Translations under genes and position numbers: made by a program | Notes under the pieces: generated by a model | Told to the model about the DNA's origin: nothing | The model's input: only the letters and a program-made list of their open reading frames with translations | Databases searched by the model: none | Shown: in pieces, positions 35,100 to 43,177 of the stretch | How the letters are laid out: each line of letters starts with the position of its first letter | Position numbering within the stretch: position 1 is the first letter of the stretch | Source: CAVYUC01 sp963771595 | Lineage (GTDB): Bacteria; Bacteroidota; Bacteroidia; Bacteroidales; Prolixibacteraceae | Assembly: GCA_963771595.1 (NCBI GenBank) | Contig: CAVYUC010000006.1 | Span: 1-64,000 of the forward strand | Direction of reading: 5' to 3' | DNA length: 64,000 bases

Positions 35100-36068
35100 A
35101 TGAAAAAAATGAAAGATATCGTAGCGCCACTTCCAAAGGAAAAGATTATTGCTGAATTAACTCCGGATAAATTTTTACGGAAAACGAACAAAGGTGGAAA
35201 TGAAATATATTTACTTACTTACCACAATTCGCCGGCAGTTTTGCACGAAATTGGAAGATTACGCGAGATTACCTTCAGAGATGCGGGCGGGGGCACTGGA
35301 AAAGAAACCGATATTGACGCATTTGATACAGCCGAAAATCCCTATAAACAACTAATAGTTTGGGATCCTGATTCAAAGGAAATTCTTGGCGGATACCGGT
35401 ACATGCTTGGCCCCGAAATTCCAAAAGACAAAAACGGAGAAGTGCAGCTGGCTACCTCTCGCTTATTTCATTTCTCGCAAAGATTTATTGATGACTATCT
35501 GCCGTACACCCTCGAACTGGGACGTTCGTTTGTGCAACCTGCTTATCAGTCGAGCAAAGCCGGAGCTAAAGCGCTTTTTGCACTCGATAATTTGTGGGAC
35601 GGTCTGGGTGCATTGACTGTCGATCATCCGGAAATTAAGTATTTCTTCGGAAAAGTAACCATGTATTCCCATTTTCATAACGAAGCGCGAAATTTAATTC
35701 AATACTTTTTCAGGAAATATTTCCGTGACAAAGAAAACCTGATTTATCCGAAGGAACCGGTTGAGTTTGATTTTGATGTGGAAGAAATGAAATCGGTTTT
35801 TAATGGTTCCGATTACAACGAAGATTATAAAATTCTTGTGCATTCGGTAAGACAATATGGCGAAAATGTACCACCATTGATAAATGCTTATATGAATCTT
35901 TCACCTTCCATGAAAACATTCGGAACGGTGAATAACGAGAAATTCGGGAATGTACTGGAAACCGGAATTATTGTTACCATTGACGATATATATGGAGTTA
36001 AGCGAGACCGACACATCGAAACTTACATTCATGATAAAGAAAACGGGGAATGGCCAGAACCTGAATAA
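35100..36068 (+). CDS. glsB: GNAT-fold N-acyltransferase, probably of glycine/ornithine lipid synthesis (GlsB-like)
   Basis: 322 residues of the hemolysin-like/OlsB acyltransferase type. Typical segments are GRLREITFRDAGGGTG, GGYRYMLGPEI, the acyl-ACP-site region LELGRSFVQPAYQ and a late KVTMYSHFHNEARNLI. The enzyme would attach a hydroxy fatty acid to the amino group of glycine or a related amino acid, after which the upstream gene product adds the second acyl chain. The gap to glsA is 45 bp, consistent with one transcript. The amino acid used cannot be deduced from the sequence. Confidence 0.75.
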   Translation: MKKMKDIVAPLPKEKIIAELTPDKFLRKTNKGGNEIYLLTYHNSPAVLHEIGRLREITFRDAGGGTGKETDIDAFDTAENPYKQLIVWDPDSKEILGGYRYMLGPEIPKDKNGEVQLATSRLFHFSQRFIDDYLPYTLELGRSFVQPAYQSSKAGAKALFALDNLWDGLGALTVDHPEIKYFFGKVTMYSHFHNEARNLIQYFFRKYFRDKENLIYPKEPVEFDFDVEEMKSVFNGSDYNEDYKILVHSVRQYGENVPPLINAYMNLSPSMKTFGTVNNEKFGNVLETGIIVTIDDIYGVKRDRHIETYIHDKENGEWPEPE

Positions 36069-36092
36069 ATACCTCCCGGAACACTATCTTTA

Positions 36093-37256
36093 TTATTTTA
36101 GCGGAGCAGCAAAATTCTTCACATCCTCACCTGTTATTTTCTTATCGCAGAGGATTATCAAACGTTCAATAACATTCCGGAATTCGCGAATATTACCCGT
36201 CCAGTGAATTTCCTGCAGTTCGGATATTGCATCGTCTGTAATTGTTTTTTCGGGCATGCCGTATTCTTTGCAAATTTGGCTGTTAAAGTGGCTGGCCAGC
36301 AAAGGAATATCTTCTTTCCGCTCGTTTAATGTAGGTACATGAATTAAAATCACACTCAGCCGGTGATACAAATCCTCCCTGAAATTATTCTCATGGATTT
36401 CTTCAGACAGATTTTTATTGGTTGCTGCCACCACCCGCACATCCACCTTTATATGTTTATCGCCGCCAACTCTGGATATTATACTTTCCTGCAAAGCCCG
36501 GAGTACTTTTGCCTGTGCCGATAAACTCATGTCACCAATTTCATCGAGGAAAAGTGTTCCGCCATTTGCCTGTTCAAATTTTCCGATTCGTTGTTTGACC
36601 GCCGAGGTAAATGCCCCTTTCTCGTGTCCAAACAATTCGCTTTCAATGAGCTCTGAAGGGATTGCAGCGCAGTTTACTTCCACGAAAGGCCCGCCCGAAC
36701 GATGACTTTGATCGTGAATCCGTCGGGCAACAAGTTCTTTCCCGGTTCCGTTTGCTCCGGTAATTAAAACCCTGGCATCGGTTGGCGCAACACGATCAGC
36801 CATTTCAATTACATGTATAATTGCCTTTGATTCACCAACTATTTCAAACTTCTTGCTGACTTTCTTTTTCAGGTTTTTGGTTTCAGTTACAAGGCTTGAT
36901 TTGTCCATTGCATTGCGAATGGTAATCAACAGACGGTTCAAATCGAGTGGCTTTTCAATGTAGTCGTACGCTCCCTTTTTAATGGATTCAACAGCGGTAT
37001 CAATATTTCCGTGACCCGAAATCATTACAACCGGAGTGTCGGGCGCCATTTCAGTCAGTTTTTCAAGTACTTCGATTCCATCAATTCCGGGCATTTTAAT
37101 ATCACAAAGAACAATATCGAATTCCGCATTTTTAACTTTATCCAGGGCTTTGTTACCATCTTCGGCCAGTTCTACTTCGTATTTTTCATATTCCAGGATA
37201 TCTTTCAACGTATTTCTGATACTGCGTTCGTCATCGACTACAAGGATTCTTGACAT
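36093..37256 (-). CDS. Sigma-54-type response regulator without DNA-binding domain
   Basis: 387 residues: receiver domain (1-120; DD at 8-9, phospho-acceptor in LCDIKMPG, late Lys in IEKPLD) and AAA+ ATPase (about 140-370; Walker A GANGTGKE, Walker B GGTLFLDEIGDMS). Two deviations stand out. The sigma-54 contact loop reads GAFTSA rather than GAFTGA. The protein stops after the ATPase domain (GEDVKNFAAPLK), so the Fis-type helix-turn-helix of NtrC proteins is missing. It may act from solution, or may no longer be a classical sigma-54 activator. No histidine kinase is adjacent. Confidence 0.85.
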   Translation of the reverse strand: MSRILVVDDERSIRNTLKDILEYEKYEVELAEDGNKALDKVKNAEFDIVLCDIKMPGIDGIEVLEKLTEMAPDTPVVMISGHGNIDTAVESIKKGAYDYIEKPLDLNRLLITIRNAMDKSSLVTETKNLKKKVSKKFEIVGESKAIIHVIEMADRVAPTDARVLITGANGTGKELVARRIHDQSHRSGGPFVEVNCAAIPSELIESELFGHEKGAFTSAVKQRIGKFEQANGGTLFLDEIGDMSLSAQAKVLRALQESIISRVGGDKHIKVDVRVVAATNKNLSEEIHENNFREDLYHRLSVILIHVPTLNERKEDIPLLASHFNSQICKEYGMPEKTITDDAISELQEIHWTGNIREFRNVIERLIILCDKKITGEDVKNFAAPLK

Positions 37257-37278
37257 AATTGTTCTTTTTAATGAATAA

Positions 37279-37312
37279 CAAAATTAACCAGCTTCTGTTA
37301 AAAAATAAGCAA
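37279..37312 (-). promoter_or_regulatory. Promoter candidate for the response regulator
   Basis: On the minus strand TAATTTTG (37286-37279) matches TAnnTTTG and a TTG (37312-37310) lies 23 bp upstream, at the long end of the accepted spacing. The -7 box ends 22 bp before the start codon. Confidence 0.35.
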
Positions 37313-37351
37313 AAGCACTAATTAATTAAAATTGATTTTGTAAGATGACAT

Positions 37352-38281
37352 TCAATGCGAATCGATATCGTTGATCATCCGGAGCGAATGTTCCAGTGTT
37401 TTGTTGATTTCATCAAGGTATTCCTTCACTGCTTTCACACTTCCGGGAAGCGTGTAAACCAGTGATTTCCCAATTACACCGGCAACACTCCGGCTTAAAA
37501 GGGCATTGGGTTTTACCGAACCGTATTTGTAGCGGATGAGTTCCATAATTCCAGGAATTTCCTTATCCAGCATTTTTTTTACAACATCAGGTGTGATGTC
37601 GCGGCTTCCGATTCCGGTTCCGCCGGTGGTAACAATGATGTCGGTTTTATCTGCAACCGCCTGCAAAAGCTTTTGCTCCAGCAATTTTTCATCATCGGGA
37701 ATAACCTGGTTTTCAATATCAACCGGACGGTTATGTTCAGCAAAAAATTCTGTTATCATTTTAGCGGCAAATGGTCCGCTTTTGTCTTTGTAAATGCCCT
37801 GCGATGCTCTGTCACTGAGGGTAATCACCAAAACTCTTACTTTTTTTGGTAGATACGTTAATATGTCGCCTGTTTTTAGGGTTCCGGTTTTCAATACGCG
37901 ACAAAAAATCCCTTCAACCGGCATAATACAATTTCCTACCTGTTGCATGATTTCACAACCGGAATGGCATTTTTTACCGATTTGCGTTACTTCCAGCAAC
38001 ACATCGCCACATTGAAACCTGTCGAGAATATTTGCTTTGTGCAGCTCAATTCCTTCCGTGGTAATGTTTTCACCAAAATCACCGACCTTGAATGTGCGGT
38101 TGTTTTGTTGTTCTGCTTTTTTAAGGCTTTCCACCCCCAGTAAACTCACCTGACGGTGCCAGTGCCCTGCATGCGCGTCATTTTTAACCCCTAATTCATT
38201 AATTTCTACTGATTCAACAGGAGTTTTAATCGTACCTTTTTCTTTGGAAATATTTAATGATATTACTTTTACCTGTGTCAT
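37352..38281 (-). CDS. MOSC domain fused to molybdopterin adenylyltransferase (MogA/MoaB)
   Basis: 309 residues. The N-terminal part (1-145) is a MOSC domain: GVKNDAHAGHWHRQVSLL, GDFGENITTEG and the cysteine-rich end GKKCHSGCEIM. MOSC proteins carry sulfur on a cysteine for the cofactor. The C-terminal part (about 150-309) is MogA/MoaB: VLVITLSDRASQGIYKDKSG and the MPT-binding TTGGTGIGSRDITPD. MogA adenylylates molybdopterin before MoeA inserts molybdate. The ATG at 38281 overlaps the moaC stop (ATGA); the frame is open further upstream but that would lie inside moaC. It is the last gene of the cofactor operon. Confidence 0.88.
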   Translation of the reverse strand: MTQVKVISLNISKEKGTIKTPVESVEINELGVKNDAHAGHWHRQVSLLGVESLKKAEQQNNRTFKVGDFGENITTEGIELHKANILDRFQCGDVLLEVTQIGKKCHSGCEIMQQVGNCIMPVEGIFCRVLKTGTLKTGDILTYLPKKVRVLVITLSDRASQGIYKDKSGPFAAKMITEFFAEHNRPVDIENQVIPDDEKLLEQKLLQAVADKTDIIVTTGGTGIGSRDITPDVVKKMLDKEIPGIMELIRYKYGSVKPNALLSRSVAGVIGKSLVYTLPGSVKAVKEYLDEINKTLEHSLRMINDIDSH

Positions 38282-38727
38282 TTTTTCGATTTCTCCAGCA
38301 ACTTTATTTCGCTCATTACCATTGTTTTGTCCACTGCTTTGCACATATCATAAATGGTTAGCAAAGCCACATTTACCGCTGTCAGTGCTTCCATTTCAAC
38401 ACCTGTTTTTCCGGTGCACTTAGCCATCGACTCTGTTCTAATCCCGTCGTTTTCCACGGTAAAATCAACCGAAACTTTGGTAAGCTGTAACTGGTGGCAA
38501 AGTGGTATGAGGCTGAAGGTGTTTTTCGCTGCCTGGATTCCCGCAATTCGTGCCACCGAAAATATATCCCCTTTTTCAATGGAGTTGCTTTTTACTAACT
38601 CCAGCGTTTTGGCTTGCAAAAATATTTTCCCCGAAGCTTTTGCAACGCGCTGCTGGTCGGGCTTCGCACCCACATCCACCATGTTCGCTTCACCTTTTTC
38701 GTTGATATGTGAAAATTTATTGGTCAT
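38278..38727 (-). CDS. moaC: Cyclic pyranopterin monophosphate synthase
   Basis: 149 residues. Converts the MoaA product into cyclic pyranopterin monophosphate, the first stable cofactor intermediate. The signature IPLCHQLQLTKVSVDF and MEALTAVNVALLTIYDMCKA near the C-terminus, with the catalytic KAVDK, are all intact. It lies 11 bp after moaA and overlaps the next gene by 4 bp. Confidence 0.95.
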   Translation of the reverse strand: MTNKFSHINEKGEANMVDVGAKPDQQRVAKASGKIFLQAKTLELVKSNSIEKGDIFSVARIAGIQAAKNTFSLIPLCHQLQLTKVSVDFTVENDGIRTESMAKCTGKTGVEMEALTAVNVALLTIYDMCKAVDKTMVMSEIKLLEKSKK

Positions 38728-38738
38728 ACTATTGTTTT

Positions 38739-39536
38739 TTATCCACCAATGTTATAAAAGCTGCCAATTTGATTTACAGCACCTTTTTCGGGTTTGGCAT
38801 TTAGTGCTTTCAAAAAAGCCTGTTCAATGCCGAATTTTTTTACGTTGTACCCTTTGTTACTGAACAGACAAGGTTTTATGGTTCCGTTAGCAAGTAACCG
38901 CAACCGATTACAGATTAAACAATTACCACCCTCGCCACCTTCCACCTGTTCAAACGCTCCGGTGCGCAAATCCATTTGGGTAATAAAACGAACCCGGACT
39001 CCTTCTGCTGCAGCGAAATCTTTTATTGCCTGTAAATCCTGACGATCACTGTTAAGTTTTACCACGTTTATTTTTATCGGCTCCAATCCTGCTTCTTTTG
39101 CTGCCCGAATTCCTTGTATCACTTTCTGCAGTTTCCCACCGCGCGTAATTTTTTCATAATGCTCCGGCGAAACCGAATCGAGGCTTATGTTTACCCGTTT
39201 CAATCCGGCCTTCTTTAGTTTGTCTGCAAAAGCGGGAAGCAAAATTCCATTGGTCGTCATGGTAATTTCTTCAATACCGCTAATCCTGTTGATCATTTCC
39301 ACCAGCTCAACAATTCCTTTTCGCACCAATGGTTCGCCACCGGTTAATCGGATTTTTTTCAAACCCAGCCCTGCACCGACTTTTACTACTTCCGCAATTT
39401 CTTCGAGGCTCAGGATTTCCTCCTTTCCCAAGAACTGAACACCTCCCTCGGGCATGCAGTACATGCAGCGCAGATTGCAGCGGTCGGTGACCGAAATCCG
39501 CAGGTAACTAATATTTCTGTTAAATCGATCGTGCAT
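38739..39536 (-). CDS. moaA: GTP 3',8-cyclase (short MoaA)
   Basis: Radical SAM enzyme for the first step of molybdenum cofactor synthesis from GTP. The SAM cluster motif CNLRCMYC, LTGGEPLVRKG and the second cluster region CLICNRLRLLANGTIKPCL (the third cysteine is in the PCL end) are present, as is the C-terminal GG (YNIGG) needed for activity. At 265 residues it is about 60 shorter than the usual 330: the segment between the barrel and the second cluster is condensed to VEGGEGGN. I take this as a known compact subfamily rather than a deletion because both cluster sites are whole. Overlaps moeA by 17 bp. Confidence 0.88.
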   Translation of the reverse strand: MHDRFNRNISYLRISVTDRCNLRCMYCMPEGGVQFLGKEEILSLEEIAEVVKVGAGLGLKKIRLTGGEPLVRKGIVELVEMINRISGIEEITMTTNGILLPAFADKLKKAGLKRVNISLDSVSPEHYEKITRGGKLQKVIQGIRAAKEAGLEPIKINVVKLNSDRQDLQAIKDFAAAEGVRVRFITQMDLRTGAFEQVEGGEGGNCLICNRLRLLANGTIKPCLFSNKGYNVKKFGIEQAFLKALNAKPEKGAVNQIGSFYNIGG

Positions 39537-40695
39537 TTACCAATTCACCTTTTTTTATCGTTTTAACATCAATCGGTACCTCAATCAAAAACGATGCCCC
39601 ACTTAACGCATTTATATGTGCTGACCCATGAAATTCGACAGGAACAAACTCCATCTTTTCATTCAGGTTTGCCGGAACAAAATTCAAACGGTCTGCTTTG
39701 GCCCGCTTGTAATCTGTTGCCAGCGGCAGTCTTAATATTTGAGGTTGGAAATGATATCCCATCAAAGCATATAAAAACGGTTTTGTGTACAACTCGAACT
39801 GCACAAATGAAGAAACCGGATTTCCTGACAGCCCGAAACAGAATTTGTTTCCTTTCCGGGCGAAGGTCATTGGTTTACCGGGTTTGATGGCGGTTGAACT
39901 TACCAGAATTTCGAAACCCAAATCGGCTAAAACTTCCGGAATTAAATCGAATTCACCAACAGAAACACCGCCGGTTAAAATTACCACATGGCTGGAATCA
40001 AATGCAGTTTCTACTTTCTCTGTTAAAATATCTTTTTCATCTTGAATGATTCCGCCATAATGTGCATCGATATTTAGTTCTGATAATTGCGCCAGCAACT
40101 GCGAAGAATTTGAATTTCGGATTTGGTACCAAAGTGGTTTTTTATCCGGTTCAACAAGCTCAGTGCCGGTGGCAAAAATTGTTACAGCGGGCTTTTTGTA
40201 CACTTTCGGATTTGTTATTCCTGCGCCTGCCAAAACCGGTAAATGTCTCGCTGTAGTGAGCGTTGATTTGCCCAGTATTTTATCACCCGCCTTCACATCT
40301 TCTCCGAGGTAATTAATGTTGTTTGTGGTTGAAAGATTGGTGCAAAATACTTTACCTTCTGCCGGGTATTCTGCATCTTCCTTTTTGAAAACTACATCTG
40401 CCTCCTCAGGGACAACCGCGCCGGTCATGATTTTATAACATTGGTTCGGCCCGATTTTCATCTCCGGATTTTTACCCGCAAAAACAGTTTCAATGACTTC
40501 AAGTTCATTTCCCAATTCCGAACGCCGGCAGGCAAACCCATCCATCGCCGATTTGTTAAACGGCGGCATGTCCATGTCGTGAAAAATATCGGTTGCCAAA
40601 ATCCGGTTCAGCGAACTCCGAAGCTCAACCTTTTCCAATGGCAGCGCTTCAGCGGCAGAAAGAATCAGTTCGAGTGCATTTTTATATTCCAGCAT
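39520..40695 (-). CDS. moeA: Molybdopterin molybdenumtransferase
   Basis: 391 residues. Inserts molybdate into adenylylated molybdopterin. Family motifs: MPPFNKSAMDGFA, MTGAVVPEEADVV, ATGTELVEPDK, LTGGVSVGEFD, and GLSGNPVSSFVQFEL. The ATG at 40695 comes 1 bp after the mobB-like stop, and a TTG three codons earlier is less likely. Its presence two genes from mobA and beside moaA points to dedicated cofactor supply for the PsrA-type enzyme upstream. Confidence 0.93.
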   Translation of the reverse strand: MLEYKNALELILSAAEALPLEKVELRSSLNRILATDIFHDMDMPPFNKSAMDGFACRRSELGNELEVIETVFAGKNPEMKIGPNQCYKIMTGAVVPEEADVVFKKEDAEYPAEGKVFCTNLSTTNNINYLGEDVKAGDKILGKSTLTTARHLPVLAGAGITNPKVYKKPAVTIFATGTELVEPDKKPLWYQIRNSNSSQLLAQLSELNIDAHYGGIIQDEKDILTEKVETAFDSSHVVILTGGVSVGEFDLIPEVLADLGFEILVSSTAIKPGKPMTFARKGNKFCFGLSGNPVSSFVQFELYTKPFLYALMGYHFQPQILRLPLATDYKRAKADRLNFVPANLNEKMEFVPVEFHGSAHINALSGASFLIEVPIDVKTIKKGELVNARSI

Positions 40696-40696
40696 A

Positions 40697-41212
40697 TCAC
40701 ACAAATTTACCGTTTTTAAACTGAAGGAAATCCCAGTCGAAATCTATTGCTTCTTCCCGGGAAACTTTAATTACATTTGATTCAGGACGAATTTCAGTTG
40801 TTGTTTTACCATTTTCACTGAAAACATGAACCAGTATCCCCGGTTCCACAACATCGTACAATCCGCCCGATTCAACAATTACCGGTTTTAATGGATCGAC
40901 ATGGGAAAGCAAAGTTTCAAAAGCTTTTGCCAAATTCGGATTTTCAGACTGAACATAAAACACTTTTTCGGCGCCCGCCTGCAACATCCGTGAGCTATCT
41001 TTATCGGATATCCTTTTTTCTTCTACTATTTCAAATTCTTCCGACCGGTACAAAAATCCGGGATTCTCCAGTTCATGAAAATGGGCTGAAATTTTTATTC
41101 CTATCGGTGCGTTTTCATTTGCAAGCTGTTCAATAATTTTACAAACAGAAATCGTTTTACCCACATTTCTGCCGGTACCCCTCACAATTAATATATTCGG
41201 AAATTTCTTCAT
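40697..41212 (-). CDS. mobB: MobB-like P-loop NTPase of the molybdenum cofactor cluster
   Basis: 171 residues. P-loop GTGRNVGKT at residues 12-20 and a fold resembling MobB and related P-loop GTPases. MobB assists MobA in making the guanine dinucleotide form of the cofactor. Beyond the P-loop, similarity to E. coli MobB is limited; VIVESGGLYDVV may be the Walker B area. Position between mobA (4 bp overlap) and moeA (1 bp gap) supports the assignment. Confidence 0.65.
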   Translation of the reverse strand: MKKFPNILIVRGTGRNVGKTISVCKIIEQLANENAPIGIKISAHFHELENPGFLYRSEEFEIVEEKRISDKDSSRMLQAGAEKVFYVQSENPNLAKAFETLLSHVDPLKPVIVESGGLYDVVEPGILVHVFSENGKTTTEIRPESNVIKVSREEAIDFDWDFLQFKNGKFV

Positions 41213-41751
41213 TTCAAATCTTCGGGATAATTGATGTTTGAAAGGATTTGTTCATCAGAAACAATTACTTTTTCTGCGGCCAGAGCAAATATCAAATCTT
41301 CCAATTTGTAATTTCCCTTTTCTATTTGACTCTCCACTATGTTCAGCGCCGATTTCCGGTAATATCCGAGTACCGGGAAAAGTTTCCCTGAGCGTTCAGT
41401 CGCTACAACTGCCCGGTTATTCTCCCTTTTCTGCAGAATTTGATTCAGTATTGGGGGTTGAATTTCAGGCATATCGCAGGGGCAGAAAATGTTGTCTTCG
41501 GTTTCAGTTGCTGCGAGTGCAGCCTGAATACCTCCAATCGGACCAATTTCTTTGTAATTATCGGCAATCAGCGGGTAACCGAAAACTTTGTATTCAGCAT
41601 TATTTGTACTGATGAGAATATTGAACGTGATTTGTTTGCAGGCGTCAATCATGTACTCCACCATTCTTTTTCCGTGGTGAAACAACAGGCCTTTGTCCTG
41701 CCCCATGCGCGAACTTTTTCCGCCCGCCAGAATAATTGCTGTAATCTGCAT
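41209..41751 (-). CDS. mobA: Molybdenum cofactor guanylyltransferase
   Basis: 180-residue nucleotidyltransferase that links GMP to Mo-molybdopterin, giving the bis-MGD cofactor of DMSO-reductase-family enzymes such as PsrA. LAGGKSSRMGQDKGLL is the nucleotide-binding signature and CPCDMPEIQPP the metal-binding strand. The ATG at 41751 is chosen over 41772 because GGAG stands 5 bases before it and the protein then starts just ahead of the motif. Preceded by a structured 142-bp gap. Confidence 0.9.
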   Translation of the reverse strand: MQITAIILAGGKSSRMGQDKGLLFHHGKRMVEYMIDACKQITFNILISTNNAEYKVFGYPLIADNYKEIGPIGGIQAALAATETEDNIFCPCDMPEIQPPILNQILQKRENNRAVVATERSGKLFPVLGYYRKSALNIVESQIEKGNYKLEDLIFALAAEKVIVSDEQILSNINYPEDLK

Positions 41752-41796
41752 ATTTTCTCCTTTCCAATTCATTCCAACCCTTGTTGAAACCCGGGA

Positions 41797-41864
41797 GGAT
41801 AAACTGTTTCCGGTTTATCCCGTCGGTTTATTTGCCGTACTAAGTTAAGATTAGGCAAACAAAC
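41797..41864 (-). promoter_or_regulatory. Structured intercistronic region ahead of the Moco genes
   Basis: Two stems are readable: GGATAAAC (41797-41804) with GTTTATCC (41813-41820), perfect 8 bp, and GTTTATTTGCC (41826-41836) with GGCAAACAAAC (41854-41864), 11 bp with one mismatch. They follow the rhodanese-like gene and precede mobA by about 45 bp. There is no T-run, so this is not a simple terminator; a processing site, attenuator or cofactor-sensing leader is possible. Confidence 0.4.
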
Positions 41865-41893
41865 TCGGAGTTTATTTTACAAAAATTTTAAAT

Positions 41894-42529
41894 CTAACAA
41901 CCACCGGCAACTGCCGATGTTTTCTTTCTGCGACGGATTTCCACCGGTTTCTTTTCCGTTGTGGTAATTACTGAACCATCTTCCGGTGCAGCCATTTCAG
42001 CAAAATCATATTTCGAAAATCCCTTTTGTAAAGTAGAATCTGATTTGCTGGCGGGCAAACTCTCTTTATGCTGAACGTAATACTGATACCCGCCGACCAA
42101 AACTTTTACATTGTCAAAGCCCACCTGCCGAAACAGCATCCATGGTCCATTGGCCTGCAACTGATCTTCGCCATACAAAACCACAGTTACATTTTTTTCT
42201 TTCAAATCTTCCAGCCGTTCAATGCTTTCTTCATGCGTTAAATCGTTGGCTGAAAGGTTTTCTGCTCCGGGAATGTGTCCTTGTCCATAGGTGAAATTAT
42301 CGCGGATATCAAACAGAACCACATTTTGGATCTTTTTCTGAAGAAGACTGTCCAGCTGCCAGGGATAAAAGTAAGCTGCCGGATTATCCAACTGGCTGAC
42401 GCTTTGTTTCATATCGAGTTCATAGGTCATCAGCGGTTTACGCATGGTTAAAAAACCAATAATTAAAACAACCACAAAAACAGAGAGGGCAATTAATGTT
42501 CTCCAAGGATTTAATTCGTGTACGTGCAT
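41894..42529 (-). CDS. Membrane-anchored rhodanese-like protein with a C-terminal GGC tail (copy 2)
   Basis: 211 residues. One N-terminal membrane helix (TLIALSVFVVVLIIGFL) anchors a rhodanese-fold domain, probably outside the membrane: LFDIRDNFTYGQGHIPGAEN, then VTVVLYGEDQLQANGPW, then GFDNVKVLVGGYQYY. The loop that holds the catalytic cysteine in rhodaneses (YCxxGxR) reads YGEDQLQ, so that residue is absent. The only cysteine in the whole protein is the last residue, in the tail VEIRRRKKTSAVAGGC, after about 40 flexible residues. The neighbouring copy ends the same way. I infer that the terminal cysteine carries sulfur. It follows copy 1 by 32 bp. Confidence 0.75.
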   Translation of the reverse strand: MHVHELNPWRTLIALSVFVVVLIIGFLTMRKPLMTYELDMKQSVSQLDNPAAYFYPWQLDSLLQKKIQNVVLFDIRDNFTYGQGHIPGAENLSANDLTHEESIERLEDLKEKNVTVVLYGEDQLQANGPWMLFRQVGFDNVKVLVGGYQYYVQHKESLPASKSDSTLQKGFSKYDFAEMAAPEDGSVITTTEKKPVEIRRRKKTSAVAGGC

Positions 42530-42561
42530 CGTTCTATTTTTTTCCTGTTAAAATTCGCTAT

Positions 42562-43173
42562 TTAGCAACCACCTGCAACGACTGTCGTTTTTTTCCGCCG
42601 CTGTACCTCCACTTTCATTTTCGGGGTTTCCACATTTTCAGAATTTGCCCCTGTAAAATACAACTGCGCACCTTTTCTGAATGAATAGGTTTCAAAATCC
42701 GTAGATGGCGCCTCTTCTTCAGGTACTTTCGGATCGATTATCGTTTCCATCCACCGGTTCAAACCGCCTTTCATTACATAGGTACTTTTAAAACCGAGAC
42801 GTTTGGTGAGCACCCACGATTGATCGGCTGCCATATCGTCATTCGAAACAAAAACCACTTTTATTCCGGGAATTCCGAAATACAACAAGTTATTTCTGTT
42901 CACCAGGCTATCCAGCGGAACATTGATTGCTCGTGGCAGTGAAAACTGCTGAAATTCTTCCGCGCTGCGAACATCAATAATCTCCAGCGACGGGTCGTTT
43001 GAAATGATCATTTTCGCCACCTGGTCGGTTGTAACATATCGCGTTGGCTGAACTATTTCATGCAAAAGCTGCTGTGGTTCAATTTGTTTTGGCGTATTGG
43101 TTTTATTGATAAACATCAATCCCGTTGCCAGCACAAGCATTAACAGGGTGAGAAATATATAGTTGCGGTTCAT
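42562..43173 (-). CDS. Membrane-anchored rhodanese-like protein with a C-terminal GGC tail (copy 1)
   Basis: 203 residues. N-terminal anchor (IFLTLLMLVLATGLMFI), rhodanese-like domain (EIIDVRSAEEFQQFSLPRA, then VVFVSNDDMAADQSW, then GFKSTYVMKGGLNRW) and a linker of about 50 residues ending VEVQRRKKTTVVAGGC. As in copy 2 the expected active-site cysteine position holds another residue (Ser in FVSND), and the terminal residue is the sole cysteine. The two domains are divergent outside the fold and the tail, so this is not a recent duplication; the tail is the best-conserved part. The gap to the sulfur transporter gene is 4 bp. Confidence 0.75.
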   Translation of the reverse strand: MNRNYIFLTLLMLVLATGLMFINKTNTPKQIEPQQLLHEIVQPTRYVTTDQVAKMIISNDPSLEIIDVRSAEEFQQFSLPRAINVPLDSLVNRNNLLYFGIPGIKVVFVSNDDMAADQSWVLTKRLGFKSTYVMKGGLNRWMETIIDPKVPEEEAPSTDFETYSFRKGAQLYFTGANSENVETPKMKVEVQRRKKTTVVAGGC

Positions 43174-43177
43174 TCGT

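Noticed and set aside
38739..39536. moaA as a truncated or frameshifted gene
   Set aside because: Both cluster motifs and the C-terminal GG are present; the short middle fits a compact MoaA subfamily.
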